Shown here piece by piece: positions 23,249 through 36,102 of a stretch of DNA of 64,000 bases. The position numbers were made by a program, and so were the translations under genes. The stretch comes from Rahnella rivi. GTDB taxonomy: Bacteria; Pseudomonadota; Gammaproteobacteria; Enterobacterales; Enterobacteriaceae. The notes beneath the pieces were generated by a model, which did not search any database, was not told the origin of the DNA, and saw only the letters and a list, made by a program, of their open reading frames with translations. The first letter of the stretch is position 1. The number at the start of each line of letters is the position of its first letter. The stretch covers positions 62,001 through 126,000 of the forward strand of contig NZ_JAFMOX010000054.1 of the NCBI RefSeq assembly GCF_019049655.1. Direction: 5' to 3'.

Positions 23249-23274
23249 AAAGCCCAACTAAAAAGTTGGGCTTT
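23249..23274 (-). terminator. Rho-independent terminator of ilvIH
   Basis: AAAGCCCAACT and AGTTGGGCTTT form a perfect 11-bp stem with an AAAA loop. On the minus strand it is followed by TCTTTTTTG, a good U-tract for transcripts leaving ilvH, 43 bp after the ilvH stop. Confidence 0.9.
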
Positions 23275-23316
23275 CATCAGGCAGACAATATTTACATCTT
23301 GCTGATTTTTTACGCT

Positions 23317-23808
23317 TTAGCGCATGATTTTGTCGCCACGCGAAACGCCGACTACGCCAGAGCGCGCGACTTCAACGATTTCAGCCACATCACGAATACT
23401 GGCTAAGAAGGCGTCGAGTTTGTCGCTGGTTCCCGCAAGCTGAACGGTGTAAAGCGTCGCCGTCACATCCACAATCTGGCCGCGGAAGATTTCTGTCGAA
23501 CGTTTCACTTCTTCACGGCCATAGCCGGAAGCCTGAACCTTCACCAGCATAATTTCACGCTCAACGTGAGCGCCCTGCACCAGTTCAGTCACGCGCAGCA
23601 CATCGACCAGTTTGTGCAGTTGCTTTTCGATCTGTTCCAGCACCTTGGCATCACCGACGGTCTGAATGGTCATGCGGGACAGCGTCGGATCATCGGTTGG
23701 CGCGACGGTCAGGCTTTCAATGTTGTAGCCACGCTGAGAGAACAGGCCGACTACGCGGGACAACGCGCCCGATTCGTTTTCCAGTAATACTGATAAAATC
23801 CGGCGCAT
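23317..23808 (-). CDS. ilvH: Acetolactate synthase III regulatory subunit IlvH
   Basis: IlvH is the small subunit of acetohydroxyacid synthase III; it stabilises IlvI and confers valine feedback inhibition. From the ATG at 23808 the product has 163 residues, the E. coli length. The N-terminal ACT domain is clear ([20 protein letters not shown], then [15 protein letters not shown]). An upstream in-frame GTG would add ten residues lying inside ilvI and is less likely. The start is 2 bp after the ilvI stop, so the genes are coupled. Confidence 0.97.
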   Translation of the reverse strand: MRRILSVLLENESGALSRVVGLFSQRGYNIESLTVAPTDDPTLSRMTIQTVGDAKVLEQIEKQLHKLVDVLRVTELVQGAHVEREIMLVKVQASGYGREEVKRSTEIFRGQIVDVTATLYTVQLAGTSDKLDAFLASIRDVAEIVEVARSGVVGVSRGDKIMR

Positions 23809-23810
23809 GA

Positions 23811-25529
23811 TCAGGTCCTCTCCGTTTTGCTTAACCACATTTCGTCCATCGCACCGCCACGGATGTGCATCGGGTAAACGTGTTCTGTTTCATCAATGCT
23901 GATATCCACGAATACCAGACGATTTTTCTGTTCAAGTGCCTGCGTCAGTTTGCTTTCCAGTTCATCTGGCGTGCGGATAGCGATGCCAACGTGGCCGTAA
24001 GCTTCCGCCAGTTTGACGAAGTCAGGCAGCGATTCCATATAAGATTGCGAATGGCGGCCGGAATAAATCATGTCCTGCCACTGCTTAACCATACCGAGAT
24101 AACCGTTGTTCAGGTTGATGACAATCACGGGCAGATTGTATTGCAGCGCAGTGGACAACTCCTGAATATTCATCTGGATACTGCCATCGCCGGTCACACA
24201 AATTACGGTTTCTTCCGGCAGACCGAGTTTCACACCCAGCGCGGCAGGCAAGCCAAAGCCCATCGTGCCGAGGCCGCCGGAGTTGATCCAACGACGCGGC
24301 TTATCAAACTGATAATAGAGCGCCGCAAACATCTGGTGCTGACCGACATCAGAGGTCACGTAGGCGTCACCCTTGGTCAGGCGATGCAGCATCTGGATGA
24401 CGGCCTGAGGTTTGATCTTACCGCTATTTTTGTCGAAGCTCAGACACTCACGCGCACGCCAGTTTTCAATGCTTGTCCACCAGTCACGCAGTGCGTCAAA
24501 TTCCTGCTTGTCTTCACTTTGCCCCAGCAATTCCAGCATCTGAACCAGCGTTTGCTTCGCATCGCCGACAATCGGAATGTCAGCATTGACTGTTTTCGAG
24601 ATCGACGTCGGGTCAATATCGATATGCATCACGGTGGCATTCGGACAGTATTTCGCCAAATTATTGGTCGTACGGTCGTCGAAACGCACGCCCACGCCGA
24701 AGATCAGATCGGCATTGTGCATCACCATATTGGCTTCGTAAGTGCCGTGCATACCCAGCATGCCAAGGCTCTGACGATGTGTTCCCGGAAACGCGCCCAG
24801 CCCCATCAGGGAACTGGTGACCGGCAGATTCAGTTTCTCGGCCAGCTCCAGAATTTCAGCGTGACACTCAGAGTTAATCGCCCCACCGCCGACATAAAGC
24901 ACCGGTTTTTTTGCAGCCAGCAAAGTTTGTAAGGCGCGTTTAATTTGCCCGCGATGCCCCTGCACCGTCGGGTTGTACGAACGCATCGACACCTGCTCGG
25001 GGTAGGCATACGGCAGCTTGATCTGCGGATTGACGACGTCTTTTGGCAAATCGACCACGACCGGACCCGGACGGCCCGTCGAGGCCAGATAAAAGGCTTT
25101 TTTCAGCACGCCGGGAATATCTTCGGCACGTTTTACCAGAAAACTGTGTTTCACCACCGGACGGGAGATCCCCACCATGTCGCATTCCTGGAACGCGTCA
25201 TAACCGATCAGTGAACTGTGTACCTGGCCGGACAGCACCACCAGCGGAATGGAATCCATATAAGCCGTCGCAATACCCGTGATCGCATTGGTTGCACCGG
25301 GACCGGACGTCACCAGCACCACGCCCACTTCGCCCGTGGCGCGCGCATAACCATCTGCCATATGAACAGCAGCCTGCTCATGTCTCACCAGTACATGATC
25401 AATCCCGCCGACCGTGTGCAGTGCATCATAGATATCCAACACCGCTCCGCCGGGATAACCGAATACCTGCTTAACGCCCTGATCGATTAAGGATCGAACG
25501 ACCATCTCGGCTCCTGACAACATCTCCAT
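23811..25529 (-). CDS. ilvI: Acetolactate synthase III catalytic subunit IlvI
   Basis: IlvI is the thiamine-diphosphate enzyme that condenses pyruvate with pyruvate or 2-ketobutyrate in the first common step of valine, leucine and isoleucine synthesis. The 572 residues include the glutamate-bearing N-terminal domain ([19 protein letters not shown]) and the TPP-binding motif [17 protein letters not shown]. The acidic end KTERT is also like E. coli. At the active-site loop this protein has [13 protein letters not shown]. The start MEMLSG has GGAGG 7 nt upstream. In E. coli the operon is activated by Lrp and leucine-responsive. Confidence 0.98.
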   Translation of the reverse strand: MEMLSGAEMVVRSLIDQGVKQVFGYPGGAVLDIYDALHTVGGIDHVLVRHEQAAVHMADGYARATGEVGVVLVTSGPGATNAITGIATAYMDSIPLVVLSGQVHSSLIGYDAFQECDMVGISRPVVKHSFLVKRAEDIPGVLKKAFYLASTGRPGPVVVDLPKDVVNPQIKLPYAYPEQVSMRSYNPTVQGHRGQIKRALQTLLAAKKPVLYVGGGAINSECHAEILELAEKLNLPVTSSLMGLGAFPGTHRQSLGMLGMHGTYEANMVMHNADLIFGVGVRFDDRTTNNLAKYCPNATVMHIDIDPTSISKTVNADIPIVGDAKQTLVQMLELLGQSEDKQEFDALRDWWTSIENWRARECLSFDKNSGKIKPQAVIQMLHRLTKGDAYVTSDVGQHQMFAALYYQFDKPRRWINSGGLGTMGFGLPAALGVKLGLPEETVICVTGDGSIQMNIQELSTALQYNLPVIVINLNNGYLGMVKQWQDMIYSGRHSQSYMESLPDFVKLAEAYGHVGIAIRTPDELESKLTQALEQKNRLVFVDISIDETEHVYPMHIRGGAMDEMWLSKTERT

Positions 25530-25887
25530 GGTTTTGCCTCCAGGCTTTTTATTTCTTCTATAGGATGACTTTTATTTCAGCAAACTGTTCTATCAAGCAG
25601 CAATCTCACGTTAAATCGCTGAATTTTAGGCCTTTGCACAAGATTGATGATAACCCTGCTGTTGTTATTGGCGTTGCTAACTCAACTCAGTACCTTAGCG
25701 TGAGAATTTAGGTCAGGCAAACGCCAAAATAGGGATGACACGTTCTGATTATTGCGACGCGCTGCCTGCCCTCACCCGTTCACTACAAAACACTGCCTGC
25801 AGAGGGCAACCAGTCAGAAATATCAGGAAGGCGGGAAAAATTACAGGATTAAATTATGTCTGAGGCTGTCATCAGCATGAAGGGTAA
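25530..25887 (-). other. ilvIH upstream regulatory region
   Basis: About 360 bp between the acyl-CoA ligase and ilvI. The ribosome site GGAGG at 25537-25541 belongs to ilvI. In E. coli the corresponding DNA holds several Lrp sites; the A/T-rich tracts near 25600-25720 could serve here, but I cannot assign individual sites or a -35/-10 pair with confidence. No gene is seen. Confidence 0.45.
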
Positions 25888-25911
25888 ACCGGCGAACAGG
25901 CGTTCGCCGGT
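25888..25911. repeat. Strong GC-rich hairpin after the acyl-CoA ligase gene
   Basis: ACCGGCGAAC and GTTCGCCGGT form a perfect 10-bp stem around AGGC, 27 bp past the ligase stop. Neither strand has a T-run after it, so it is not a classical intrinsic terminator. It could protect the 3' end of the transcript or be a small palindromic repeat unit. Confidence 0.6.
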
Positions 25912-25937
25912 GACAAATAAGACCGCAACGGCCAGCG

Positions 25938-27734
25938 CTACTCGCCGTAAAGTTCGTCGATTTCTTTTTTATAGCGACTGAAAATCACCTTGCGACGCAG
26001 TTTGAGCGTGGGTGTCAGCTCGCCCGCTTCCATCGTGAACGGTTTAATCAGCAGTACGAATTTTTTCACCTGCTCAAATCCGGCCAGATCATGCTGGATT
26101 TCACGTAACTGATGGGCAAACAATGACAGGATCTGTTCGTTTTTTACCAGGCCACTGCGGTTGAGATAATCGATATGGTGCGTCTGCGCATACATATTCA
26201 GCACATCAAAATCCGGCACGATAAGCGCGGAAACGAAGTGACGCTCATCGGCAATGACCGCCGCCTGTTCGATATACCGATCCTGCACCAGCGTGCCTTC
26301 GATACGCTGCGGCGCAATATATTTACCCCCCGAGGTTTTCATCAGGTCTTTCAGACGTTCGGTAATAAAAACATTCCCTTCTGCGTCCATTTTCCCTGCA
26401 TCACCGGTTTTGAACCAGCCATCGGCGGTAAAGCTGGCGGCAGTCTCTTCCGGTTTATTGAAGTATCCGCGCAACAGCGTCGGCCCGCGTACCTGGATCT
26501 CATTTTCATCACCAATGCGCACTTCGATTTCCGGCAGCGCTGTCCCCACTGAGCCGAAACGAAAATTCTGCTCTTCCCAACAGGTGACGGTCGCGCACGT
26601 TTCCGTCAGACCGTACCCGTATTTGATGTGCAGACCGAGGGATTCAAAAAACAGGATCACATTGTCATCCAGGCTCGCACCGGCTGCGGGCAGAAAACGT
26701 AAGTTGCCGCCGAGCAGACCTCTGAGCTTTTTGAGCACCAGCTTATCGGCCAGAAAATGCGCCGGGGATAACCAGAAAGGGTAACGTTCGCCACGGCGCT
26801 CAATAAGAAACTTCTCTTTACCCTGCGCCACCGCCCAGTGGAATAAGCGCTTTTTGACCGTGCCCGCGCGGGCCACTTTGTCATGAATCGCACTGAACAC
26901 TTTTTCATAAAAACGCGGCACGGCGCAAATCACGGTAGGCTTCACCGCCGCAAGAGCATCACGCACCAAATCCGTTTCGCGCAGGAAAACATTTTGCGCG
27001 CCGCTGTGCATCACAAAGAAACTCCATGCGCGTTCAAATACGTGCGCCAGCGGCAGGAAGCACAGGGAGATATCGCTGTCGGAAATCGTCAGGCGTTTTT
27101 CATGCTGTTTCAGCTGAGTTGCCATGCTGCGATAATCCAGCATCACGCCTTTTGCTTCCCCGGTCGTACCCGAGGTGTAAATCAGGGTGAAGAGATCGTT
27201 GAGATCGCAGCCGCCGATCCGCTCCATGAGCCCGGCGGATAATGCCGGATCCGAGGCAACCGCCTGAGAAACGTGTCTGGCGATAGAAACGCCCTGCAAA
27301 TCGACGTCGTTATCCAGCACCAGAATATGTTTGAGCTGCGGGCATAATTCACGCAAAGCCACGGCGGCATCATATTGCTTCTGACCCACCACAAACAAAA
27401 TGCGGATATCGGCATCATTGAGCACGTATGCCGATTGCGCAGGCGTATTGGTGGCATACACCGGCACCGTGACCGCGCGCACCTGCAAAATCGCCAGATC
27501 CGCCGTCGCCCATGCGATGGAATTATTGCCGCAGATGGCGATCCGCTCCTGAATCCCTGCCTGCTCCTGCAACAGAAGATGAGATAACGCATCCACATTC
27601 TCGCCCAGCTGACGCCAGGTCAGTGCAGTGTGCGCAGCTGGCGACCACTCGCGAAAGGCTGTTTGGTCGGCACGCGTCATCACCTGTTGGCGAAAACGGG
27701 TGATCAGATGATAGTCATTTAAGGTTGGATTCAT
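25938..27734 (-). CDS. AMP-dependent long-chain fatty acid--CoA ligase (FadD15-like)
   Basis: This 598-residue protein belongs to the AMP-forming acyl-CoA synthetase family. It has the phosphate loop TLIYTSGTTGEAKG at residues 183-196, the YGYGLTETCATV adenine-binding motif, WFKTGDAGKMDAEGN and the hinge segment LKDLMKTSGGKYIAPQRIEG. These point to activation of a fatty or other carboxylic acid to its CoA ester; the chain length is unknown. There is no signal peptide. It is distinct from E. coli FadD, and E. coli has no gene at this position. It lies between leuO and ilvI on the same strand, with terminator-like hairpins on both sides, so it is probably a single-gene unit. Confidence 0.88.
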   Translation of the reverse strand: MNPTLNDYHLITRFRQQVMTRADQTAFREWSPAAHTALTWRQLGENVDALSHLLLQEQAGIQERIAICGNNSIAWATADLAILQVRAVTVPVYATNTPAQSAYVLNDADIRILFVVGQKQYDAAVALRELCPQLKHILVLDNDVDLQGVSIARHVSQAVASDPALSAGLMERIGGCDLNDLFTLIYTSGTTGEAKGVMLDYRSMATQLKQHEKRLTISDSDISLCFLPLAHVFERAWSFFVMHSGAQNVFLRETDLVRDALAAVKPTVICAVPRFYEKVFSAIHDKVARAGTVKKRLFHWAVAQGKEKFLIERRGERYPFWLSPAHFLADKLVLKKLRGLLGGNLRFLPAAGASLDDNVILFFESLGLHIKYGYGLTETCATVTCWEEQNFRFGSVGTALPEIEVRIGDENEIQVRGPTLLRGYFNKPEETAASFTADGWFKTGDAGKMDAEGNVFITERLKDLMKTSGGKYIAPQRIEGTLVQDRYIEQAAVIADERHFVSALIVPDFDVLNMYAQTHHIDYLNRSGLVKNEQILSLFAHQLREIQHDLAGFEQVKKFVLLIKPFTMEAGELTPTLKLRRKVIFSRYKKEIDELYGE

Positions 27735-27898
27735 TCAGCGTCTATACCGGCGTCCAGCGCAGCTCACCGGGGCGGCTGACTGTATTGCTCTGTTACAAAG
27801 ATTTAACGCAGTCTACCGGCAAATATTGTGCGGCGAAACGAAATTATAGCGGGTGAGAAAATGCCGGCTGGTAACCGCGATGGGGGAAGGGAGAGAGG

Positions 27899-27943
27899 AA
27901 AAAAACCTGCATAGCCTTAACGAGGAGAAAAAAACTACGCAGG
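27899..27943 (-). terminator. Rho-independent terminator of leuO
   Basis: On the minus strand CCTGCGTAG pairs with CTATGCAGG (one G-U pair) around 20 nt and is followed by a run of seven T. It lies 81 bp past the leuO stop and before the acyl-CoA ligase start, so it separates the two genes. Confidence 0.7.
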
Positions 27944-28023
27944 ATAAATCACTTCAAATTAAATCATAATCAGCCATTTTTACCTAAACGCGCGCCGAAG
28001 TAAAAATGATGTTCTAAACGGGA

Positions 28024-28971
28024 TCAGGCCGTGGCAACACACTGGCTCAATAAAGATTTCATCCACATATTGCCGCGATCTTTGCTGGATGACTCATGCC
28101 ATGACAAATAACAGGTCAGCTGATTTTTCATCCAGGGTAACGGAATGACAGATAAATTCAGTATTCCGGCGTTGGCCTGCGCTAACCAGCGAGGAACCAG
28201 CGCTACCATGTCTGTTTTTGAAACCACTTCCATTACGCTGTAAAGATCAGTGCCCTGATAAGCAATTAAAGATTGTAACTCTGGATCATCATAATAAGGT
28301 CCGCTGAAAGAGTAGAAACGATCAATCATCATCACCGCGTGTTTTTCTCTCAGATATTTCTCATCTGACATATATGGACTGATACGCGGATGATTTTGCG
28401 AAGCCACCAAAACCAGCTCATCATTAAATAAAGGCTCATTACAGAAATCAGCACGTTCGAATTTACGATAGCTGATCATAAACTCGATATTCTGGTAGCG
28501 CAGCTGATGTTCAATATTATCATTAACAATGGTTTGTAATTTAATACTGACGCTGCTGGCTAAGGTATCTACTGCATGCAGAACCTGTGATGTGAGGCGC
28601 TTATCCAGCGGGCTGCAAATCGCCACGTTGAACTGGCGCATGCTGACGGTAGGGTCAAAACCGGCACCGGGTAATTCATTCATGACCAGCTGCAACGCCT
28701 GACGCACCGGGCCAAAAAGCTGGCGGGCACGCATTGTCGGTTGAATGCCACGGCCATAGCGGACAAACAAATCATCATTAAACATGATTTTTAAACGAGC
28801 CACCGCATTACTGACGGCCGGTTGAGACATACCCAGCATATTTGCAGCGCGGGTAATATTTTGTAATTGCATGACGGCATCAAAAACTGTCAGCAAATTC
28901 AGATCGACGTTACGAAGATGTGTTTCAGGTTCAGCAGTTTTCACTGAGTTTTCGGTAATGATGTCTGACAT
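28024..28971 (-). CDS. leuO: LysR-family regulator LeuO
   Basis: LeuO is a LysR-type regulator known as an H-NS antagonist that controls leuABCD-adjacent and stress or virulence genes. From ATG 28971 ([20 protein letters not shown]) it has 315 residues; GAGG lies 6 nt upstream, better than the GTG at 28983. The helix-turn-helix domain follows the acidic tail: [34 protein letters not shown] and [11 protein letters not shown] are nearly identical to E. coli LeuO. The effector domain is more divergent. It is divergent from leuABCD across an AT-rich spacer, as in E. coli. Confidence 0.95.
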   Translation of the reverse strand: MSDIITENSVKTAEPETHLRNVDLNLLTVFDAVMQLQNITRAANMLGMSQPAVSNAVARLKIMFNDDLFVRYGRGIQPTMRARQLFGPVRQALQLVMNELPGAGFDPTVSMRQFNVAICSPLDKRLTSQVLHAVDTLASSVSIKLQTIVNDNIEHQLRYQNIEFMISYRKFERADFCNEPLFNDELVLVASQNHPRISPYMSDEKYLREKHAVMMIDRFYSFSGPYYDDPELQSLIAYQGTDLYSVMEVVSKTDMVALVPRWLAQANAGILNLSVIPLPWMKNQLTCYLSWHESSSKDRGNMWMKSLLSQCVATA

Positions 28972-29458
28972 AACAATCCTCACTAAAGAGCATCAGACTC
29001 GCAGAAGAATGATTATCTTTAATTGATATGATTAAAAAAATCGGCACAGTGACATCAGACTAATTAACAAATAGCTGACAATGAGCGCGTGCCATTTAAT
29101 ATTATTATTTTTAGAAAGATACGCGAATACGGCTTTAAATAATAAGAAAGCAAAATATAAAATTCATTTCCTTCTAAAAAAACTGATGATATAAGACATT
29201 AAAATACTTGCACGAACAACATGCAAAAAATGAATAATAAATTAAGCAGCAGTAAATCATCTGCAATCCCTTGTATTACATTGCTTTTTTACAGGCGCAG
29301 TCCGTCAAATGTCCATATTTAGACATTTTTTTGTGCAATTAAATGCCGGAGTTCGCCATGAATTCTTTAAGCTAAACACATTCTTACAAACAGAGTTTTA
29401 TGCTAAATGAGAGTCAGTTTCATTTGTGAGTTTTCACGGTATTTCCACACGCTGAAGG
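28972..29458. other. AT-rich leuO-leuABCD intergenic region
   Basis: Nearly 490 bp without a gene. The part from about 29010 to 29340 is strongly AT-rich with many A and T tracts and runs such as AATATTATTATTTTTAG. In E. coli this spacer carries H-NS and LeuO binding sites that silence or open leuO. The composition fits H-NS silencing here; exact sites are not claimed. A repeated ATGTC-type palindrome (TGTCCATATTTAGACA) lies at 29310-29325. Confidence 0.5.
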
Positions 29459-29487
29459 TTGACATACCTGACGCATTCCCGTATCAA
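29459..29487 (+). promoter_or_regulatory. leuLABCD promoter
   Basis: A perfect -35 box TTGACA (29459-29464) is followed after 17 bp by TATCAA (29482-29487), a 4/6 -10 match. The pair resembles the E. coli leu promoter and lies 57 bp before the leader peptide start. Confidence 0.75.
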
Positions 29488-29544
29488 TTTAAGCACTGTT
29501 TAAACGACGTCCGTTTAACAACCCTATTACGAGAAGCTGAAAAC

Positions 29545-29628
29545 ATGTTTATGACCACCCGTCTCCTAGGCCTACTACTCAACGCAGAAAATTTGCGCGG
29601 TAAGCCAGTGGGCGAAAATCAGAACTGA
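29545..29628 (+). CDS. leuL: leu operon leader peptide
   Basis: A 27-residue leader peptide, MFMTTRLLGLLLNAENLRGK and on to a TGA at 29628. Five leucine codons in a six-codon window are CTC CTA, then after one Gly CTA CTA CTC, mostly rare codons. Stalling here when charged tRNA-Leu is scarce would prevent the downstream attenuator from forming, the classical leu mechanism. GAGAAG 8 nt upstream favours the ATG at 29545 over the one at 29551. The frame could be read longer upstream, but the promoter position rules that out. Confidence 0.9.
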   Translation: MFMTTRLLGLLLNAENLRGKPVGENQN

Positions 29629-29648
29629 TTCAACTTCCACAGACAACA

Positions 29649-29677
29649 AACCCGCGCCGATGCGCGGGTTTTTTTTT
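29649..29677 (+). terminator. leu attenuator terminator
   Basis: AACCCGCGC and GCGCGGGTT form a perfect 9-bp stem with loop CGAT, followed by a run of nine T. It lies 20 nt after the leuL stop and 45 nt before leuA, the expected position for the attenuator. Confidence 0.92.
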
Positions 29678-29721
29678 ACCTCCCGCAGGGCGCGAATAAT
29701 AAAACAGACAAGGAACAACCC

Positions 29722-33804
<4,083 letters not shown>

Positions 33805-33814
33805 GGACAACACC

Positions 33815-34417
33815 ATGGCTAAATTTACCCAACACATCGGTCTGGTGGTTCCGCTGGATGCAGCAAACGTCGATACCGATGCCATTATCCCAAAACAGTT
33901 TTTGCAGAAAGTGACGCGTACCGGTTTCGGCCAGCACCTGTTCAACGACTGGCGTTTTCTGGACGATGCCGGTCAGGTGCCCAATCCTGATTTCGTGCTG
34001 AACAAACCGCGTTATAAAGGCGCAAGTATTTTGCTGGCACGCGAAAACTTCGGCTGCGGTTCTTCCCGCGAACATGCGCCGTGGGCATTGACCGATTACG
34101 GTTTTCACGCAGTGATTGCGCCGAGTTTTGCCGATATCTTTTATGGCAACTCGTTCAACAATCAGCTGCTGCCGATTACCCTGAGCGATGCAGAAATAGA
34201 CGAATTATTTGCGCTGGTTGAAGCGAACGAGGGCATCACGTTTGTGGTGGATCTGGAAGCGCAGACCGTGAAAGCGGGCGATAAAAGCTATCCGTTTGTG
34301 ATTGACAGTTTCCGCCGTCATTGCATGATCAACGGTCTGGACAGCATCGGCCTGACGCTGCAACACGAAACCAATATCTCCAGCTACGAAAAGAATCAGC
34401 CTGCCTTTATGCAGTGA
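33815..34417 (+). CDS. leuD: 3-isopropylmalate dehydratase small subunit LeuD
   Basis: LeuD is the swivel-domain partner of LeuC. It has 200 residues (E. coli 201). Family motifs are [14 protein letters not shown] near the start and the substrate-binding loop [15 protein letters not shown] near residue 75. It follows leuC by 10 bp and ends the operon at a strong terminator. Confidence 0.97.
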   Translation: MAKFTQHIGLVVPLDAANVDTDAIIPKQFLQKVTRTGFGQHLFNDWRFLDDAGQVPNPDFVLNKPRYKGASILLARENFGCGSSREHAPWALTDYGFHAVIAPSFADIFYGNSFNNQLLPITLSDAEIDELFALVEANEGITFVVDLEAQTVKAGDKSYPFVIDSFRRHCMINGLDSIGLTLQHETNISSYEKNQPAFMQ

Positions 34418-34436
34418 TGACGGTTTCGCCGCTATA

Positions 34437-34467
34437 AAAAAAACCCGCGACATTCGCGGGTTTTTTC
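34437..34467. terminator. Bidirectional terminator between leuD and setA
   Basis: AAACCCGCGA and TCGCGGGTTT form a perfect 10-bp stem with a CAT loop. A-runs on the left and T-runs on the right give a U-tract in both directions, fitting the convergent leuD and setA genes. Confidence 0.92.
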
Positions 34468-34480
34468 TTATCAGCAAGAT

Positions 34481-35644
34481 TCAGACATCCTTCACTTTAT
34501 ACATCAGCCCCAGCGCCAGAACCGCGAGCACCGTCGCCGCCCAGTACACCGGATAATGCCCGAAGTTTTCCACGATGAAGCCCTGTAACAAACCCGCGCA
34601 AATGACGCCGGTCGAGATACTGTTGGTGAACAACGTGGTCGCTGAACCTGCGCGCCCTGGCATCAGATCCTGAAAATAGAGCATGCCGATCCCGGCCACG
34701 ATACCGATGAAAATCGCGTTGAACAGTTGCAGGATCATCAGCGCCGCTTTGAACTGAAACGCCACCAGTCCGGCATAGAAAACCACCCCGCTCGCCACGG
34801 CATACAGCATCAGCTTGCGTTTGCCGGTGCGCCTGACCAGATAGCCAGCCAGCAGCATCGCCGGGATCTCCAGCCCGGCGGCCGTTCCCATCAGCAACCC
34901 TGCCAGCCCTTCCGGCAATCCCAGATCGCTGGTGATATAAAGCGGCATATCAATGACGTACATGATGTTGCAGGTCCACATCAGCAGGGATGAAAAGAAC
35001 AGCAGCCGTACGTCTCTGTTGCGCCACGCGCTGACCGGCACCACTTTTTCGTCCACCGGTTGCTCGACGCGCGGCACAGAAGGCAGGAAGAAAATGATCA
35101 TCAGAATGCTGCCGACAAACACCGCTGCGGCACTCAGGTACATCGGGGTGAAGCCATAATTGAGCGCCAGCATAAACGAGAGCGGCGGGCCGAGTACCCA
35201 GGCCAGCGACAACATCGCACGCATCATCGAGCTGAACATCACCACTTCGCTCGATGAGCGATCGGCATGTTCACGCGCCAGCGCAAACAGCTGCGGCATC
35301 GAGGCATTCCCGATCGCCGCCAGCAGCACGCCGACGGTGATCAGCACCAGATAATCACGGCTGAAAGCAAACACCAGGCTGTTACCAAGCGCCATCAGAC
35401 AGCAGAAAATCAACAGCTTGCGCCGGTCGCCTTTGTTATCCGAGCGGTTAGCCAGCAGAAAGCTAATCGCAATGCCGGCAATCGCATTGACGGTATAAAA
35501 GAAGCCGACCCACAGCGGCCGCACTTTCACTTCGTTGGTCAGAAACAGACTGAGCGTCGGCGCCTGCAGTGCGCCTGCAATACCACACAGTAAGGAAACC
35601 ACCAGAAAGGTGACATAAATGGCATTAATACGAGGTTTTGACAT
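34481..35644 (-). CDS. setA: Sugar efflux transporter of the SET family (SetA-like)
   Basis: This 387-residue major-facilitator protein has about twelve membrane segments and closely follows E. coli SetA (GALQAPTLSLFL, GFFYTVNAIAGIAISFLLA, MPQLFALARE, LMPGRAGSATTLFTNSISTG, KVKDV at the end). SET proteins export glucose, lactose or related glycosides and, in E. coli, help relieve sugar-phosphate stress. SetB is very similar; the position next to sgrST/sgrR is the reason for the SetA name. I start at ATG 35644, with AGGGA about 9 nt upstream, giving the usual length. It lies on the same strand as sgrS, 83 bp past the sgrS terminator, so read-through could co-express them. Confidence 0.9.
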   Translation of the reverse strand: MSKPRINAIYVTFLVVSLLCGIAGALQAPTLSLFLTNEVKVRPLWVGFFYTVNAIAGIAISFLLANRSDNKGDRRKLLIFCCLMALGNSLVFAFSRDYLVLITVGVLLAAIGNASMPQLFALAREHADRSSSEVVMFSSMMRAMLSLAWVLGPPLSFMLALNYGFTPMYLSAAAVFVGSILMIIFFLPSVPRVEQPVDEKVVPVSAWRNRDVRLLFFSSLLMWTCNIMYVIDMPLYITSDLGLPEGLAGLLMGTAAGLEIPAMLLAGYLVRRTGKRKLMLYAVASGVVFYAGLVAFQFKAALMILQLFNAIFIGIVAGIGMLYFQDLMPGRAGSATTLFTNSISTGVICAGLLQGFIVENFGHYPVYWAATVLAVLALGLMYKVKDV

Positions 35645-35726
35645 AACGTCGTCCCTGAGAAATGAAAGCAGATAAAGCAAGACAGACAGTGTAGCGAAGT
35701 TTCAGGCGGTTCTGGAAAATGAGCAT

Positions 35727-36033
35727 AAAAAAACCAGTGAGTCGCCCCACTGGCTGGTGAAATTACACCATTACTCAGAAAATCGAATTCGGGTCAAACC
35801 TGCCGTGAAAAAGATTACAGACGCTGGCGATACTCTTTTTCATCCACGGAGTCGATATCCCACTGGGTGAGACGGGACAGAATATCCAGACGATATTGCA
35901 CCGGAACCCAGGACAGCCAGTCTGCATGATTTTTAGAGGCGTTCCTCTTTATGGCTTCAAAATAACGCTGGTAAAAACGGGCGTTCAGACTGCGTTTCAT
36001 GCTGACCTCCGGGTGTTCACAACAGGCTTTCGT
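35727..36033 (-). ncRNA. sgrS: Small RNA SgrS (sugar-phosphate stress; ptsG antisense)
   Basis: SgrS is an Hfq-dependent RNA that blocks ptsG and manXYZ translation during glucose-phosphate stress. The 3' end matches the E. coli form: a seed CTGAGTAATGGTG (minus strand of 35766-35778; E. coli has CTGAGTATTGGTG), overlapped by a small GGTG-TAATTT-CACC hairpin. A terminator follows, with CCAGTG/CACTGG and seven T at 35727-35753. The sgrT frame lies in the 5' part and sgrR is divergent, the E. coli layout. The 5' end is estimated from a GATACT -10-like box at 36042-36047 and may be off by 10-20 nt. At about 300 nt it is longer than E. coli SgrS (227 nt). Confidence 0.85.
35815..36000 (-). CDS. 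sgrT: SgrT-like glucose-transport inhibitory peptide encoded in sgrS
   Basis: E. coli SgrT is a 43-residue peptide read from the 5' part of SgrS that inhibits the glucose transporter PtsG. This 61-residue frame shows the same pattern: ARFYQRYFEAI near 7-17 (E. coli RQFYQHYFTA), WLSWVPVQYRLDILSRLTQW at 28-47 (E. coli WLRWLSVPQRLTMLEGLMQW) and then an acidic D-rich stretch. It is extended at both ends, with a basic tail EYRQRL. The ATG at 36000 has GGAGG 6 nt upstream, an unusually good site. A longer upstream reading (to 36126) would run into the promoter and sgrR, so I reject it. Confidence 0.85.
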   Translation of the reverse strand: MKRSLNARFYQRYFEAIKRNASKNHADWLSWVPVQYRLDILSRLTQWDIDSVDEKEYRQRL

Positions 36034-36102
36034 TGAGAAACAGTATCGGAGTAATATGAGGAAAGATAAATTGATGAAGATCGCCCACGGAGTTCCTCTT
36101 TT

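Noticed and set aside
23865-24932. 355-codon open frame antisense to ilvI
   Set aside because: It is a long shadow of the highly conserved ilvI on the other strand. The translation is rich in His, Arg and Gln, has no recognisable domain and no ribosome site.
29407-29628. 73-codon plus-strand frame containing leuL
   Set aside because: Its start lies upstream of the -35 box of the leu promoter, so the transcript cannot include it. Only the last 27 codons are the leader peptide.
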